Origin: a virus
DNA length: 20,449 bases
Strand: one strand, 5' to 3'
IMG/VR virus record: IMGVR_UViG_3300025759_000910
Span: 1-20,449 of that record
Of this stretch, positions 5,069 to 12,956 are shown in pieces (position 1 is the stretch's first letter; every line of letters begins with the position of its first letter). A program made the position numbers and the translations under genes. The notes beneath the pieces were generated by a model that was not told where the DNA came from, searched no databases, and was given only the letters and a program-made list of their open reading frames with translations.

Positions 5069-5286
5069 TTCTCCATCAGCCTGTGAAGCAAGTCTTCTAG
5101 CCGACCAAACCTATCTTCAATGCGACCCATCATAGATGACATCTCATCCTTGTGGATGAAGGTTTCTCTGGTGGAATTAATGCGTTCCTCAAGCCGCCCA
5201 ACCCTAGCAGTCAGGTGATTGATATACCAACCACCACCAGCGATTATAACACCTATTAGAACATCAGCTAAGAAACCCATTTCCAT
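5065..5286 (-). CDS. N-terminally anchored coiled-coil membrane protein
   Basis: A 73-residue protein: a single membrane span near the N-terminus (MGFLADVLIGVIIAGGGWYI) followed by a heptad-patterned helix (LTARVGRLEERINSTRETF and MGRIEDRFGRLEDLLHRLME). The layout is like haemolysin-XhlA-type or small phage membrane proteins encoded beside lysis genes, and also fits the topology of an i-spanin, though it is short. A GTG at 5295 would extend the frame, but ATG 5286 follows an AGGGTGG ribosome site and begins three bases after the upstream stop. The end overlaps the next gene by four bases. Confidence 0.55.
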   Translation of the reverse strand: MEMGFLADVLIGVIIAGGGWYINHLTARVGRLEERINSTRETFIHKDEMSSMMGRIEDRFGRLEDLLHRLMEK

Positions 5287-5288
5287 TG

Positions 5289-5633
5289 TTACCACCCTGC
5301 TGGAGTTTTGCCTACAATCGGCGGCGTGATAAGATTGTCTAACTGTTGACTTAGCATCGCCTGTAACTCTTCTTCAGTCTTGTCCAGACTTGCCAGCACC
5401 CAGCCCTTTACCTGTTCTTTGGTCAGGCTGTCAAACGCTGTGAAGCTGTCGGCGTTTGCCTCGCCAACACCAGCGGAGCCATATGCGCTGACAGAAAGCG
5501 GTGCGCCTTCTGCGTTCGTGGCTGTGTCGTGCGTTGCCGTTAGACGCCAGTGAATAGCTTTGGCTACATCTGTTAAGTCACCCTCTGTTGGGGCAGTGTC
5601 GATTTGTGGGAAATCCCAAGTGTAGGTTGCCAT
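5289..5633 (-). CDS. Phage accessory protein downstream of tail fibre
   Basis: A 114-residue protein beginning MATYTWDFPQIDTAPTEGDL, a pattern shared by many small phage proteins encoded after tail fibres. It continues with AKAIHWRLTATHD and a helical C-terminal half (SLTKEQVKGWVLASLDKTEE) and ends in a proline-rich tail. I know the type as conserved hypothetical; no enzymatic motif is seen. Of the two ATGs at 5636 and 5633 the second is preferred, with GGAG six bases upstream instead of three. It lies in the tight late operon, so a virion or fibre-assembly function is possible. Confidence 0.6.
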   Translation of the reverse strand: MATYTWDFPQIDTAPTEGDLTDVAKAIHWRLTATHDTATNAEGAPLSVSAYGSAGVGEANADSFTAFDSLTKEQVKGWVLASLDKTEEELQAMLSQQLDNLITPPIVGKTPAGW

Positions 5634-5642
5634 CATTTACTC

Positions 5643-6005
5643 CTATATATAAGGGCTTTCGCCTAGGATACCAGCATCCCAAGCCGCTTTGAGTTCGTCA
5701 ATCGTTGTCGCCGCACCAATCGCCGATGACGCTGGTGCATCACGCAGTGCCTGTTTGTCAGCCACAATCTGCGTAGTGTCTGCGCTGGTTTCCAATGCCT
5801 TCATATAACTGGCATCCAAAGCCTCAAGCAGAGGCTTGCGAACCTCACGCACCTTGTCCTTGAAAATCTCTTTTGCCTTGTCTAGGTCTTCGCTAATCAC
5901 ATTGCCTGACAGTGACCACGCTCCGCGAAAGTCACGATTTGCTGGGATAGTTACATCAGCCGCATTAGCTTCGTTGCCATCCTTGTCAATAATAAATGTA
6001 TCCAT
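5643..6005 (-). CDS. Tail-fibre-assembly-like accessory protein
   Basis: A 120-residue protein. The N-terminal part is polar (MDTFIIDKDGNEANAADVTI) and then carries NRDFRGAWSLSGN, followed by a helix typical of this phage group (DLDKAKEIFKDKVREVRKPL) and LLEALDASYMKALE. The C-terminus has the recurring DKQALRDAP...ATTIDELKAAWD. This type is common downstream of fibres in marine and alphaproteobacterial phages and is often annotated as tail fibre assembly or hypothetical protein. A chaperone role for the fibre is inferred from position. A 9-base gap separates it from the gene upstream. Confidence 0.6.
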   Translation of the reverse strand: MDTFIIDKDGNEANAADVTIPANRDFRGAWSLSGNVISEDLDKAKEIFKDKVREVRKPLLEALDASYMKALETSADTTQIVADKQALRDAPASSAIGAATTIDELKAAWDAGILGESPYI

Positions 6006-6014
6006 TGTAATATC

Positions 6015-6479
6015 CTACGCCGCTAGTTGTACATCATCAGCAATACGCCACGCATTGCGCCACGTTCTTGTTTCAGGCAGTTGTTCTTTCTTGCAGATAA
6101 CCATCTTGGGGCGGTTGCCCTCATTCCAGCTTTGCCAAACGTGCTGAGGCACATCTTTCATAATTAAGTATTCGATAGCCTGTTCTTCTGTCATCGCTGG
6201 CATTGGCTCAGTCTCATGCAACAGGTAGCCACGAGTATGTTTCTTAAAATCAGGTTGTGCTTCATCTTCAGCCAACTCGTGGTACACCCACACTGGCGGT
6301 AGGATGCCGCCTTGTAGCGCACACGCCATCCAGTTAGGGTCAGGCACAAGTATCTTGGCGCACTCGTCCACGCTGTCCTCATAGACAACACAGTAGTCAG
6401 ACTGCACACCGTCTAGGTTCTCTTTAGCCCAGCACAGTCGGTCAAACAGATGAGTGCCTTTGAAATCAGGTGTCTGCAT
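6015..6479 (-). CDS. Hypothetical fibre-cluster protein
   Basis: A 154-residue soluble protein rich in Trp and Cys (LCWAKENLDGVQSDYCVVYE, VPDPNWMACALQGG, HVWQSWNEGNRP). No membrane segment or known catalytic motif. The even spread of aromatic residues suggests a compact alpha/beta fold. The start overlaps the upstream stop by one base (TAATG), so it is co-translated with the beta-rich fibre-associated protein. Fibre assembly, receptor binding or host takeover are all possible; I cannot assign it. Confidence 0.55.
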   Translation of the reverse strand: MQTPDFKGTHLFDRLCWAKENLDGVQSDYCVVYEDSVDECAKILVPDPNWMACALQGGILPPVWVYHELAEDEAQPDFKKHTRGYLLHETEPMPAMTEEQAIEYLIMKDVPQHVWQSWNEGNRPKMVICKKEQLPETRTWRNAWRIADDVQLAA

Positions 6480-6823
6480 TATGCGAGGTCTCCTGAGATT
6501 GTAACGGCAATACCAGCATTGTCCACACTTGTACCGCTTGAGTTTCTTGCGCCTACATTTGCATATGAAGCATTGTAAGAAAAATTTTCCCCATAGCGTC
6601 CTGTGTCTGCACTATAACCTGCTGTTACTTGTGATGAGAAATCAGCATTGCCCATAGCATTAGTAAAGTTTACATCGTAATTACCTGTGCCATTATCATC
6701 TAAGCTAGAAACATTAAAACTGTCACGAGCCGCAATAGTGCCTGTTCCATTAAAGTTAACCCAAGACTTTGCGCTTCCATTCATCACATGATTGACTGCG
6801 GCTGGTGCTAGTGTGTTAGCCAT
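6479..6823 (-). CDS. Beta-rich tail-fibre-associated / receptor-contact protein
   Basis: A 114-residue protein rich in Asn, Ser, Thr, Gly and aromatics, with the recurring phage-fibre pattern AKSWVNFNGTGTIAARDSFN followed by SSLDDNGTGNYDVNFTNAM. In many phages this stretch is the C-terminal tip of a fibre or a separate tip protein. Here it is a separate gene after the main fibre and overlaps its stop by one base; the ribosome site GGAGG lies inside the last fibre codons. The most likely role is fibre tip or adhesin subunit. It has no chaperone of its own, which fits co-assembly with the neighbouring fibre. Confidence 0.65.
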   Translation of the reverse strand: MANTLAPAAVNHVMNGSAKSWVNFNGTGTIAARDSFNVSSLDDNGTGNYDVNFTNAMGNADFSSQVTAGYSADTGRYGENFSYNASYANVGARNSSGTSVDNAGIAVTISGDLA

Positions 6824-9800
6824 TACTTAGCCTCCAATTCTGCGACACGTTCTTTCAGTGTCTTGATTTCATTTACAGCATCCTGCAATGCCGCTACTAG
6901 CACAGGCGTGATGCGTCCATAATCCATAGACCACATATCATCTTCACTGTCGCCCTTGCTCACGGCCTCTGGCACAATCTCTGCCATCTCCTGTGCGATA
7001 AAGCCAACCACCGCATCAGCGTCAGGGTCTGCCTTCCACTTGTGGGTGACAGCGTTCATAGCCATCAGTTTGTCGGTGGCATCAGCGATAGGTGCGATGT
7101 CAGTCTTCAGGCGAATGTCTGATGTGGTGTTGTAGGTTGTGCCTGATGCGCCTAAAGATATTGAACCTACTTTGCTTGCATCATTGTAAAACTCAATTCC
7201 GTCACCATCGGTGCCGTCTCGTCTTACCCTAACAACAACATCATTATCACGATTAAAACTGGTTAAGCCCCCAGCCCCCAGCACACACCCTTGTGATGCG
7301 GTGCTAGTATTAGTCTTCCCAACCAGAAGATTGCCTGACGAATCCACCCTTAACCGTTCAGTGCCAACCCCAGATGGCGCGGCATTGCGGTCAGCATATG
7401 GTATTTGCTTGATTATAAAGCTGTTGCTGTCAACATACTGAAGCCAGCTATCTTGGTTTAACTCTGTATCTTTAAACTTTAACCACGGCCACGCTCCTTC
7501 AAGCTCAACTCCAGCACTTGCGCTGTTCATAGCAAGGCCAGTGACAGATAGCTTTGCACTTGGCGCGGCAGTCCCAATGCCCACGTTGCCGCCCAAAAAG
7601 GTCATAGGATTGGCAGATGAACCGTTATCAGCCGTTAGGAATCTTGTCTTTGATGTTCTGGTTGCGTCTGTGTTATCAGTCCACTCGCTATCTATAAAAA
7701 AGAGTTGCCGTTCTTGCGCTGTGCTGTTTGCTCTTAATTCCAAACCAGAACCGTTTCCAACAGCCGATGTTGCGGTATTGCGGAATTGGCTGAGAACAGT
7801 GCCACCACTGCTTGAGCCTCCAACTCTAAAAGGTGCGCTACTGGAAGCCTCAATATCTAAAGCGTTGCTAGGGCTTGTTCGTCCAATGCCTAATCGCTGT
7901 GTGGAGGCGTCCCAGTAAAAGCCTTGTGTCACTTGGTCAGCCGCATAAAAAGAAATGTCACCACTGGACGCAACATCCAAACGATTATAAGCCGAACCAG
8001 AGCCTAATCTTATTCCCCCAGAAGCGTTGCTGGCCCGAATATAGTTTGTGCCGTTTCGGTCTAAATCAATTTCAAAGCCAGAAGAAACAGTCAGGCTTCC
8101 ATCTGCTGTGTCAACAGTCAGCCCATCAGCCGTCACTGTGCCTGTTACGTCAATGCCGCCAGATATGGTGGCGAGTTTAGGAGAATTTTGATACGACAAA
8201 GTTATGGCGTTTGCGCTGGTTAATAACAGATTTTGGCCAGATGTGTTTTGAATAGCAACGCCTGTATCTTGACCACCTAAAATTAAATATCCAGCACCAG
8301 AATCTTTAACATATGAATTAGACCCATCATGAAATATCTGCAAATCGCCACCGACAGCATCGCCAAACGTGGCCTTGTCATTGTCGCCAAAGGTGATGTC
8401 GTTGCCGTTGGTGTCAAGGTTGCCGCCAAGCTGTGGTGTGGCATCGTCAAGCACAGACCCAATGCCAGACACATTAACGGTTTGCCAAGACGTCCCATCG
8501 TAAAATTTATAGGTATTGTCGGTCGTGTTAAAAAATAAATCCCCTTCGTCAAGTGACGTAGTAGGGTCAGTCGCACCAACACGATAGCGTTCTGCAAAAC
8601 TATTGACGCCAGTAATATTGGCGGCAGTAGCATTAACATTGGCAATAGAACCAGCCACGGTATTGACGTTAGCTATATTGGTGGACACTGTGCCAATGTC
8701 AGTTGCATCAGCCGCAACCGCTTGAATAGCGGCACTGTCGCCAGCCACTGTCGTCACATCTGCTGAGATACCAGCCACAGTATTAATATTGGTGGAATTG
8801 CCAGCCACACTATTAATGTTTGTGGTATTCCCAGCAACAGAATTAACATTAGTTATATTCGTTGCAACAGTACCAATATCAGTGCCATCAGCCGCCACCG
8901 TGGTAACGTCAGCAGATATGCCAGCCACAGTAGTCACATTGCCACTGATGCCAGCTACAGTAGTCACATTAGCTGAAATACCAGCCACAGTGGTGACATT
9001 GCTATTATTCCCAGCCACGGTATTGACGTTAGCTATATTGGTGCCAACGGCATCTACATTACTAATGGATGCGGCGACAGTTTCAATCTCTGACACTGCT
9101 TCATTCAGGTCATTGGCTACTGTTTCAACCTCTGACACCGCTTCGTTAAGATCATTGGCAACGGCAATGACCTCGCTAATGTTTCCAGCAACCGTATTAA
9201 CAGACGCTATGTTTGTGGCTACTGTGCCAATGTCGGTAGCGTCAGCCGCCACAGAGGTTACATCAGAAGAAATGCCAGCTACGGTGGATACATTAGCCGC
9301 AACGCCAGCAACCGTAGTCACATTGGCTGATATACCAGACACGGTTGTGATAGCATTAGTCGCAACCGTACCATCCTGTATATCAGCTAGTGTGGCAATA
9401 TCGGTAGCAATATCAGCAAGCGCAGTAACATCGGTGCTGTCAGGGCCAGCCTCTGGGTTTCCTGTCGTGCTATTGAATTGCAGATACTTACCAGCGCGAG
9501 CCGCCTTAGCAGGCAGTGTCATATCTAATGTGCCGCCATCATCAACGTGAGCTGGGTCATAGACCGGGGCTTGCAATGTGCGCTTTTGCTCTTCTGCAAT
9601 CTGTTGATCGAAGATGGTCAGGCCGTCAAGCTGTTCGTTAAGAGCTGAGGCGCGAAGATCCCCGGCGGTAACAAAGTCGGTGGTGCGCTCGATGTCTCTG
9701 GCGCCCACGATAATAATCGTATCATCCGCATCAGGCGTGGTAGGCACATTGGTGCCAACAACAATAGTCACAGACCCGGTGCCGTTAGCCGCAATAGAAA

Positions 9801-9957
9801 CGGTGTAGTCAGTCGTCAGCGTCAGCTTAGTCGTGTTAAAGTATACCGCCAGATCGTTTTGATCTAACACCTCAAACGTAAAGCTATACGGCCCAACGCC
9901 TGCTGAACCTGTAAACACGACACGGCGTGTCACTGCGTTAATGTTATAGTCTGCCAT
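6823..9957 (-). CDS. Tail fibre with T7-type N-terminus, repeat shaft and S74 chaperone
   Basis: A 1044-residue trimeric fibre predicted to bind the host receptor. Residues 1-135 match the T7 tail-fibre N-terminal attachment domain (VVFTGSAGVGPYSFTFEVLD; ERTTDFVTAGDLRASALNEQ). A shaft of about twenty 10-residue repeats of the type N-V-x-T-V-A-G-I-S-A fills 202-457, interrupted by two 14-residue units at 268-295. A linker (TSLDEGDLFFNTTDNTYKFY, LDDATPQLGGNLDTNGNDI) leads to a beta-rich body. Residues 942-1044 are a peptidase S74 intramolecular chaperone: SDIRLKTD (Ser946, Lys951), VVGFIAQEM, PEAV, DYGRITPVL and a C-terminal coiled coil. S74 domains help the trimer fold and then cut themselves off before the serine, here expected around 945/946. 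The GAGG ribosome site precedes ATG 9957. Confidence 0.9.
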   Translation of the reverse strand: MADYNINAVTRRVVFTGSAGVGPYSFTFEVLDQNDLAVYFNTTKLTLTTDYTVSIAANGTGSVTIVVGTNVPTTPDADDTIIIVGARDIERTTDFVTAGDLRASALNEQLDGLTIFDQQIAEEQKRTLQAPVYDPAHVDDGGTLDMTLPAKAARAGKYLQFNSTTGNPEAGPDSTDVTALADIATDIATLADIQDGTVATNAITTVSGISANVTTVAGVAANVSTVAGISSDVTSVAADATDIGTVATNIASVNTVAGNISEVIAVANDLNEAVSEVETVANDLNEAVSEIETVAASISNVDAVGTNIANVNTVAGNNSNVTTVAGISANVTTVAGISGNVTTVAGISADVTTVAADGTDIGTVATNITNVNSVAGNTTNINSVAGNSTNINTVAGISADVTTVAGDSAAIQAVAADATDIGTVSTNIANVNTVAGSIANVNATAANITGVNSFAERYRVGATDPTTSLDEGDLFFNTTDNTYKFYDGTSWQTVNVSGIGSVLDDATPQLGGNLDTNGNDITFGDNDKATFGDAVGGDLQIFHDGSNSYVKDSGAGYLILGGQDTGVAIQNTSGQNLLLTSANAITLSYQNSPKLATISGGIDVTGTVTADGLTVDTADGSLTVSSGFEIDLDRNGTNYIRASNASGGIRLGSGSAYNRLDVASSGDISFYAADQVTQGFYWDASTQRLGIGRTSPSNALDIEASSSAPFRVGGSSSGGTVLSQFRNTATSAVGNGSGLELRANSTAQERQLFFIDSEWTDNTDATRTSKTRFLTADNGSSANPMTFLGGNVGIGTAAPSAKLSVTGLAMNSASAGVELEGAWPWLKFKDTELNQDSWLQYVDSNSFIIKQIPYADRNAAPSGVGTERLRVDSSGNLLVGKTNTSTASQGCVLGAGGLTSFNRDNDVVVRVRRDGTDGDGIEFYNDASKVGSISLGASGTTYNTTSDIRLKTDIAPIADATDKLMAMNAVTHKWKADPDADAVVGFIAQEMAEIVPEAVSKGDSEDDMWSMDYGRITPVLVAALQDAVNEIKTLKERVAELEAK
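8651..8683. repeat. 33-base exact direct repeat, copy 1
   Basis: Bases 8651-8683 (starting CCAGCCACGG, ending ATATTGGTG) are identical to 9011-9043. The copies are 360 bases apart, exactly twelve 30-base shaft units, so recombination between them would delete or duplicate twelve units in frame. Confidence 0.85.
9011..9043. repeat. 33-base exact direct repeat, copy 2
   Basis: Identical to 8651-8683; both encode the same shaft segment TNIANVNTVAG (or its edge). Identity through the third codon positions suggests recent duplication or gene conversion. Confidence 0.85.
9073..9156 (-). repeat. Two 42-base tandem units inside the fibre shaft
   Basis: Residues 268-281 (NDLNEAVSEVETVA) and 282-295 (NDLNEAVSEIETVA) are a 14-residue tandem duplication. 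It breaks the 10-residue register and is more acidic, and may form a helical or flexible hinge in the shaft. Confidence 0.8.
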
Positions 9958-9989
9958 CTGTTACCTCACTGGTGTGCAGTATACCCTAT

Positions 9990-12956
9990 TTATTTCGCCG
10001 CTTCTACCTTCTTGAGAAGATCTGGATATTCGCCAAGCAAAATCCGCTTTGCGCCCACAAACTTGTTTCCGCTACCGTTGTAATAAGTTGAAACCAGTGT
10101 CTTTATATATTCCAACTTTTTCTCATCGTCTAAATTCTTATAGGCATCAGTCTGGATGTTTCTGTTTAGAGTGGCTAACAAAGTATTATCTTCGTTATAA
10201 CCAGCCATCCCCGGTAGCTTTCTACCTGACGCATCCAGCGTATTAGCTAGCTCAATCCAACGGTTGTATTGTTCATTATTTAACAAGACGCCGCTAATCG
10301 TTTTGGGCGGCATAGACACGCCATCGCCCAAACGCATCAGCTCTTTGTCTATACCCTCATACTTTGCGTTCTGAACCCGAATAGGTGACAGCCATTCAAA
10401 TGGCATAGCTGGGTCTGTGGATTTAACCTTTTCACCCCAGATGTTAAGAGCTGGCGGCACCTGATCGCTAAAGAATGGATTGCGAGCTTTGGCCTTTTGC
10501 AATGCGGTATAGAACCCTTGAAACATTGGATGTAACATTGTCGGGTCTTCGCCAAACAATCCCTCTGGCGGTAACATTGTGTTAGACGCAGTCGGCGCTA
10601 TCTCGCGCTCAACTGCGGCTGACGCAGATGATACTGTAGGGAATACAGCTAATGCGGCAGAAGCAAATTTTTCGCCAAACAGTTTAGTTAAGTTTTCAAC
10701 TTGCACCTCTTCGTCTGAATTAGCTAATGCAGTGGAAAGCTCGGCGATGCCCTGCAATGCTGGAAACTCTAACATATAATTATATGTGCTAAGAACAGCG
10801 GCAGATGCTAATTCAAGTGGCACCTCAGCGGCATATTGCATCCAGCTTGTATCGTCTGGCTCATCTGTGTGCCTACCCATATAATAAGCAAAGTCTGCCG
10901 CCATAGCTAATGTGCCGGATATGGGGTCAAGACGATTAAACGAAACGCTTTTATATGTGCCATCCTCTTGCCGGATATTAATGGTGAATGGCTTTAGGTT
11001 CATCCGCATCATTGCTTGCTTAGTTTGCGGATCAGTCGGCCCAGATCCAATAATCAATATTTGCTGGTCTGTGTTTACATTTCCATCCCACGCAAGCCCT
11101 GTAAAGTAACCCATAACCGCGCTACCCATTACCACCCTAGAAATCTCAGCATCAGCCACGGCGCCGCCAGCCGAAATATTTTTATAAAGATTTTTGTGTA
11201 AAGCTCTAAGGGGGCTACGAGCTAACACTTGCTTAACAATATTAGCTGGCGTTTTGTAAAACGGCATAAATAACTTAACAACTGGATGCGTGGCACCAGC
11301 CTGAAGGTCACCAAGAAATCCACTAATGTCGTTCTGGAATGTAAGCTCTTTAGCGGCTTCCTTCGCGTCTCGGACAATGTCCTCTGGCTCTGTGTTTAAG
11401 ATCCTGTCGTACTCAGCCCGACCTAATGCAAATGCTTCTTCTGGGTCTTTCCCTGCCTCTAAAGCCGCATCATATGCTTTGTGCTGGGCGTGAAGAGCTG
11501 ACTTTCTCATTGCGGCGCGATAGCCTATAGCTTTGAAAAACTCATCTTCAGTAATCAGCATACGACCAGCCATCCGCGTGTAAATGCCCCACGCATTTAC
11601 TGCCGCCGCCATCATGTTGCCATCTCTAATTTCTTTAAGAACTTCGCCAGATCCCATCTGGATAGCTTTGGGCTTTCTGACATCAATCTTGCTAACGGCG
11701 TCTGACGCCTCTTCTTTAATAAATGCCTTGCCAGCTACAAGCGCCGCATCAAAGAAACTTTCACGAATGGCATCTAATTGAATAATGCCATCACGAATAA
11801 AGGCACGGTCTTTACCGCCAATGCCAACCGCTGTCCTTGCTCTGCCAATAGCGCCAGCCGCCATTTGCTCGAAGCTACGCAACACCATAAAACTACTGTT
11901 ACCAATTACATTAACCATATGCGTTGATGGCGCAGACAGAATAGAGTTAATCCACGATTCGATGATGACATCCATTGTGGTAGCTCTAACGCCGTTCTGG
12001 ACAAACTTTGACTTTGATGCCGCATCTGGCAAAGCTAAGTATAGTTCGCCCATATACTCAAAATCTTCCAGCGTAGTTGCGCCAAAGATAAGATTGTCCA
12101 TTGCCTCAAGCTGTGACGCCCGGCCTTTTTCAAATCCTAGATCTTGCGCTAACTGCAATGCTCTCATAGTACGACCAGCCTCAGAGCCACCAGCAGAAAT
12201 ATTGGCATAAAGATTTCTCTCAAGAGTAACGAGCTGGGCAAATCGTGTGTATAGCTGTTCTTTCTCAACCGGGTCAGTTGCGGCTCTCGATAACAATAAT
12301 GTTTCTTGCGCTGTGCGTGATACCTTTCTGGCGGCGATCATTCCGGCTAGTAAGTTCTCAGCAGTCTCACCAGATCCCGGCGCTCGCAATGCCCAATATT
12401 TAATAGCCTCTTCCATACCCTGACTTTCTGCCATCTTTAACAGATTGTCATAGGTAATGGTGCCGCGCCGTGCCGCATCAAATTGCTCGGCGTTGGCGTC
12501 TTTAACTCTAGCTAAATACTCAGCATGAGTGGGCAGATCATCGCCCATAGCAATCTCAGGCAGATTGACGCCATCTAAAAACTCGCCGCCAAGCGCTTCA
12601 TTTATAGCTTTGATTTCTTCATCAGACGCTGGCTTAATAATAATGCTAGATCCAAGCCGTTGGATAGGCTCATCTGGTAATGGTGGCAATACTTTCTTTT
12701 CTGCCTGAGCTGTACGTTTGGCAAGCCATTCGGCGCCCTTAGTAATGAAATTGGTTTTGCCACCAACTTCCATTAGCTTTGGCATTTGGTTTTCTTCTGG
12801 CTTTAGCACCGGGTCTATCATCTGAGGCTGTTCCATTTCTGGCGCAACATCAGGCGTAGGCTCTCTGAAAACAGCCTCTTGGACTGTTTCCTTAGCTACC
12901 TTTTCGTCTACCATCTCATTGACGCGAGCGGTGATATCTCTAGGTGGTCGTGCCAT
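9990..12956 (-). CDS. Large internal virion (ejection) protein, T7 gp16 position
   Basis: A 988-residue, mostly helical protein, the largest internal-protein gene and the last before the tail fibre, the place of gp16 in T7-like phages. In podoviruses such proteins leave the capsid first and form the conduit that carries DNA across the cell envelope. Visible landmarks: a disordered, acidic/proline-rich N-terminus (1-60), WINSILSAPSTHMVNVIGN at 335-353, KLFMPFYKTPANIVKQVLAR, a pattern I associate with large phage ejection proteins, and a hydrophobic stretch around VVMGSAVMGYFTGLAWDG that may insert in membrane. I do not see a lytic transglycosylase (SLT) domain as in T7 gp16, and it is shorter (988 against about 1318). 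The start overlaps the upstream stop by one base. Confidence 0.7.
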   Translation of the reverse strand: MARPPRDITARVNEMVDEKVAKETVQEAVFREPTPDVAPEMEQPQMIDPVLKPEENQMPKLMEVGGKTNFITKGAEWLAKRTAQAEKKVLPPLPDEPIQRLGSSIIIKPASDEEIKAINEALGGEFLDGVNLPEIAMGDDLPTHAEYLARVKDANAEQFDAARRGTITYDNLLKMAESQGMEEAIKYWALRAPGSGETAENLLAGMIAARKVSRTAQETLLLSRAATDPVEKEQLYTRFAQLVTLERNLYANISAGGSEAGRTMRALQLAQDLGFEKGRASQLEAMDNLIFGATTLEDFEYMGELYLALPDAASKSKFVQNGVRATTMDVIIESWINSILSAPSTHMVNVIGNSSFMVLRSFEQMAAGAIGRARTAVGIGGKDRAFIRDGIIQLDAIRESFFDAALVAGKAFIKEEASDAVSKIDVRKPKAIQMGSGEVLKEIRDGNMMAAAVNAWGIYTRMAGRMLITEDEFFKAIGYRAAMRKSALHAQHKAYDAALEAGKDPEEAFALGRAEYDRILNTEPEDIVRDAKEAAKELTFQNDISGFLGDLQAGATHPVVKLFMPFYKTPANIVKQVLARSPLRALHKNLYKNISAGGAVADAEISRVVMGSAVMGYFTGLAWDGNVNTDQQILIIGSGPTDPQTKQAMMRMNLKPFTINIRQEDGTYKSVSFNRLDPISGTLAMAADFAYYMGRHTDEPDDTSWMQYAAEVPLELASAAVLSTYNYMLEFPALQGIAELSTALANSDEEVQVENLTKLFGEKFASAALAVFPTVSSASAAVEREIAPTASNTMLPPEGLFGEDPTMLHPMFQGFYTALQKAKARNPFFSDQVPPALNIWGEKVKSTDPAMPFEWLSPIRVQNAKYEGIDKELMRLGDGVSMPPKTISGVLLNNEQYNRWIELANTLDASGRKLPGMAGYNEDNTLLATLNRNIQTDAYKNLDDEKKLEYIKTLVSTYYNGSGNKFVGAKRILLGEYPDLLKKVEAAK

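Larger units (their letters stand above)
8589..9354 (-). repeat. 30-base tandem repeats in the fibre shaft
   Basis: About twenty imperfect 30-base units encode the 10-residue shaft repeats; the register breaks once, at 9073-9156, for two 42-base units. A longer block giving (A-D-x-T)-DIGTV-(A/S)-TNI-x-x-VN-(T/S)-VAG occurs three times, which points to growth by duplicating blocks larger than one unit. Confidence 0.85.

Noticed and set aside
8589-9354. CRISPR array suggested by ~30-base repeats
   Set aside because: The repeats are contiguous, in frame and code for a protein shaft; there are no unique spacers.
8789-9550. Long plus-strand open frame of 253 codons
   Set aside because: It is the antisense shadow of the fibre repeat shaft; the regular repeats keep the opposite frame open. 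No ribosome site is seen and the composition is monotonous Val/Thr/Ala/Ser.
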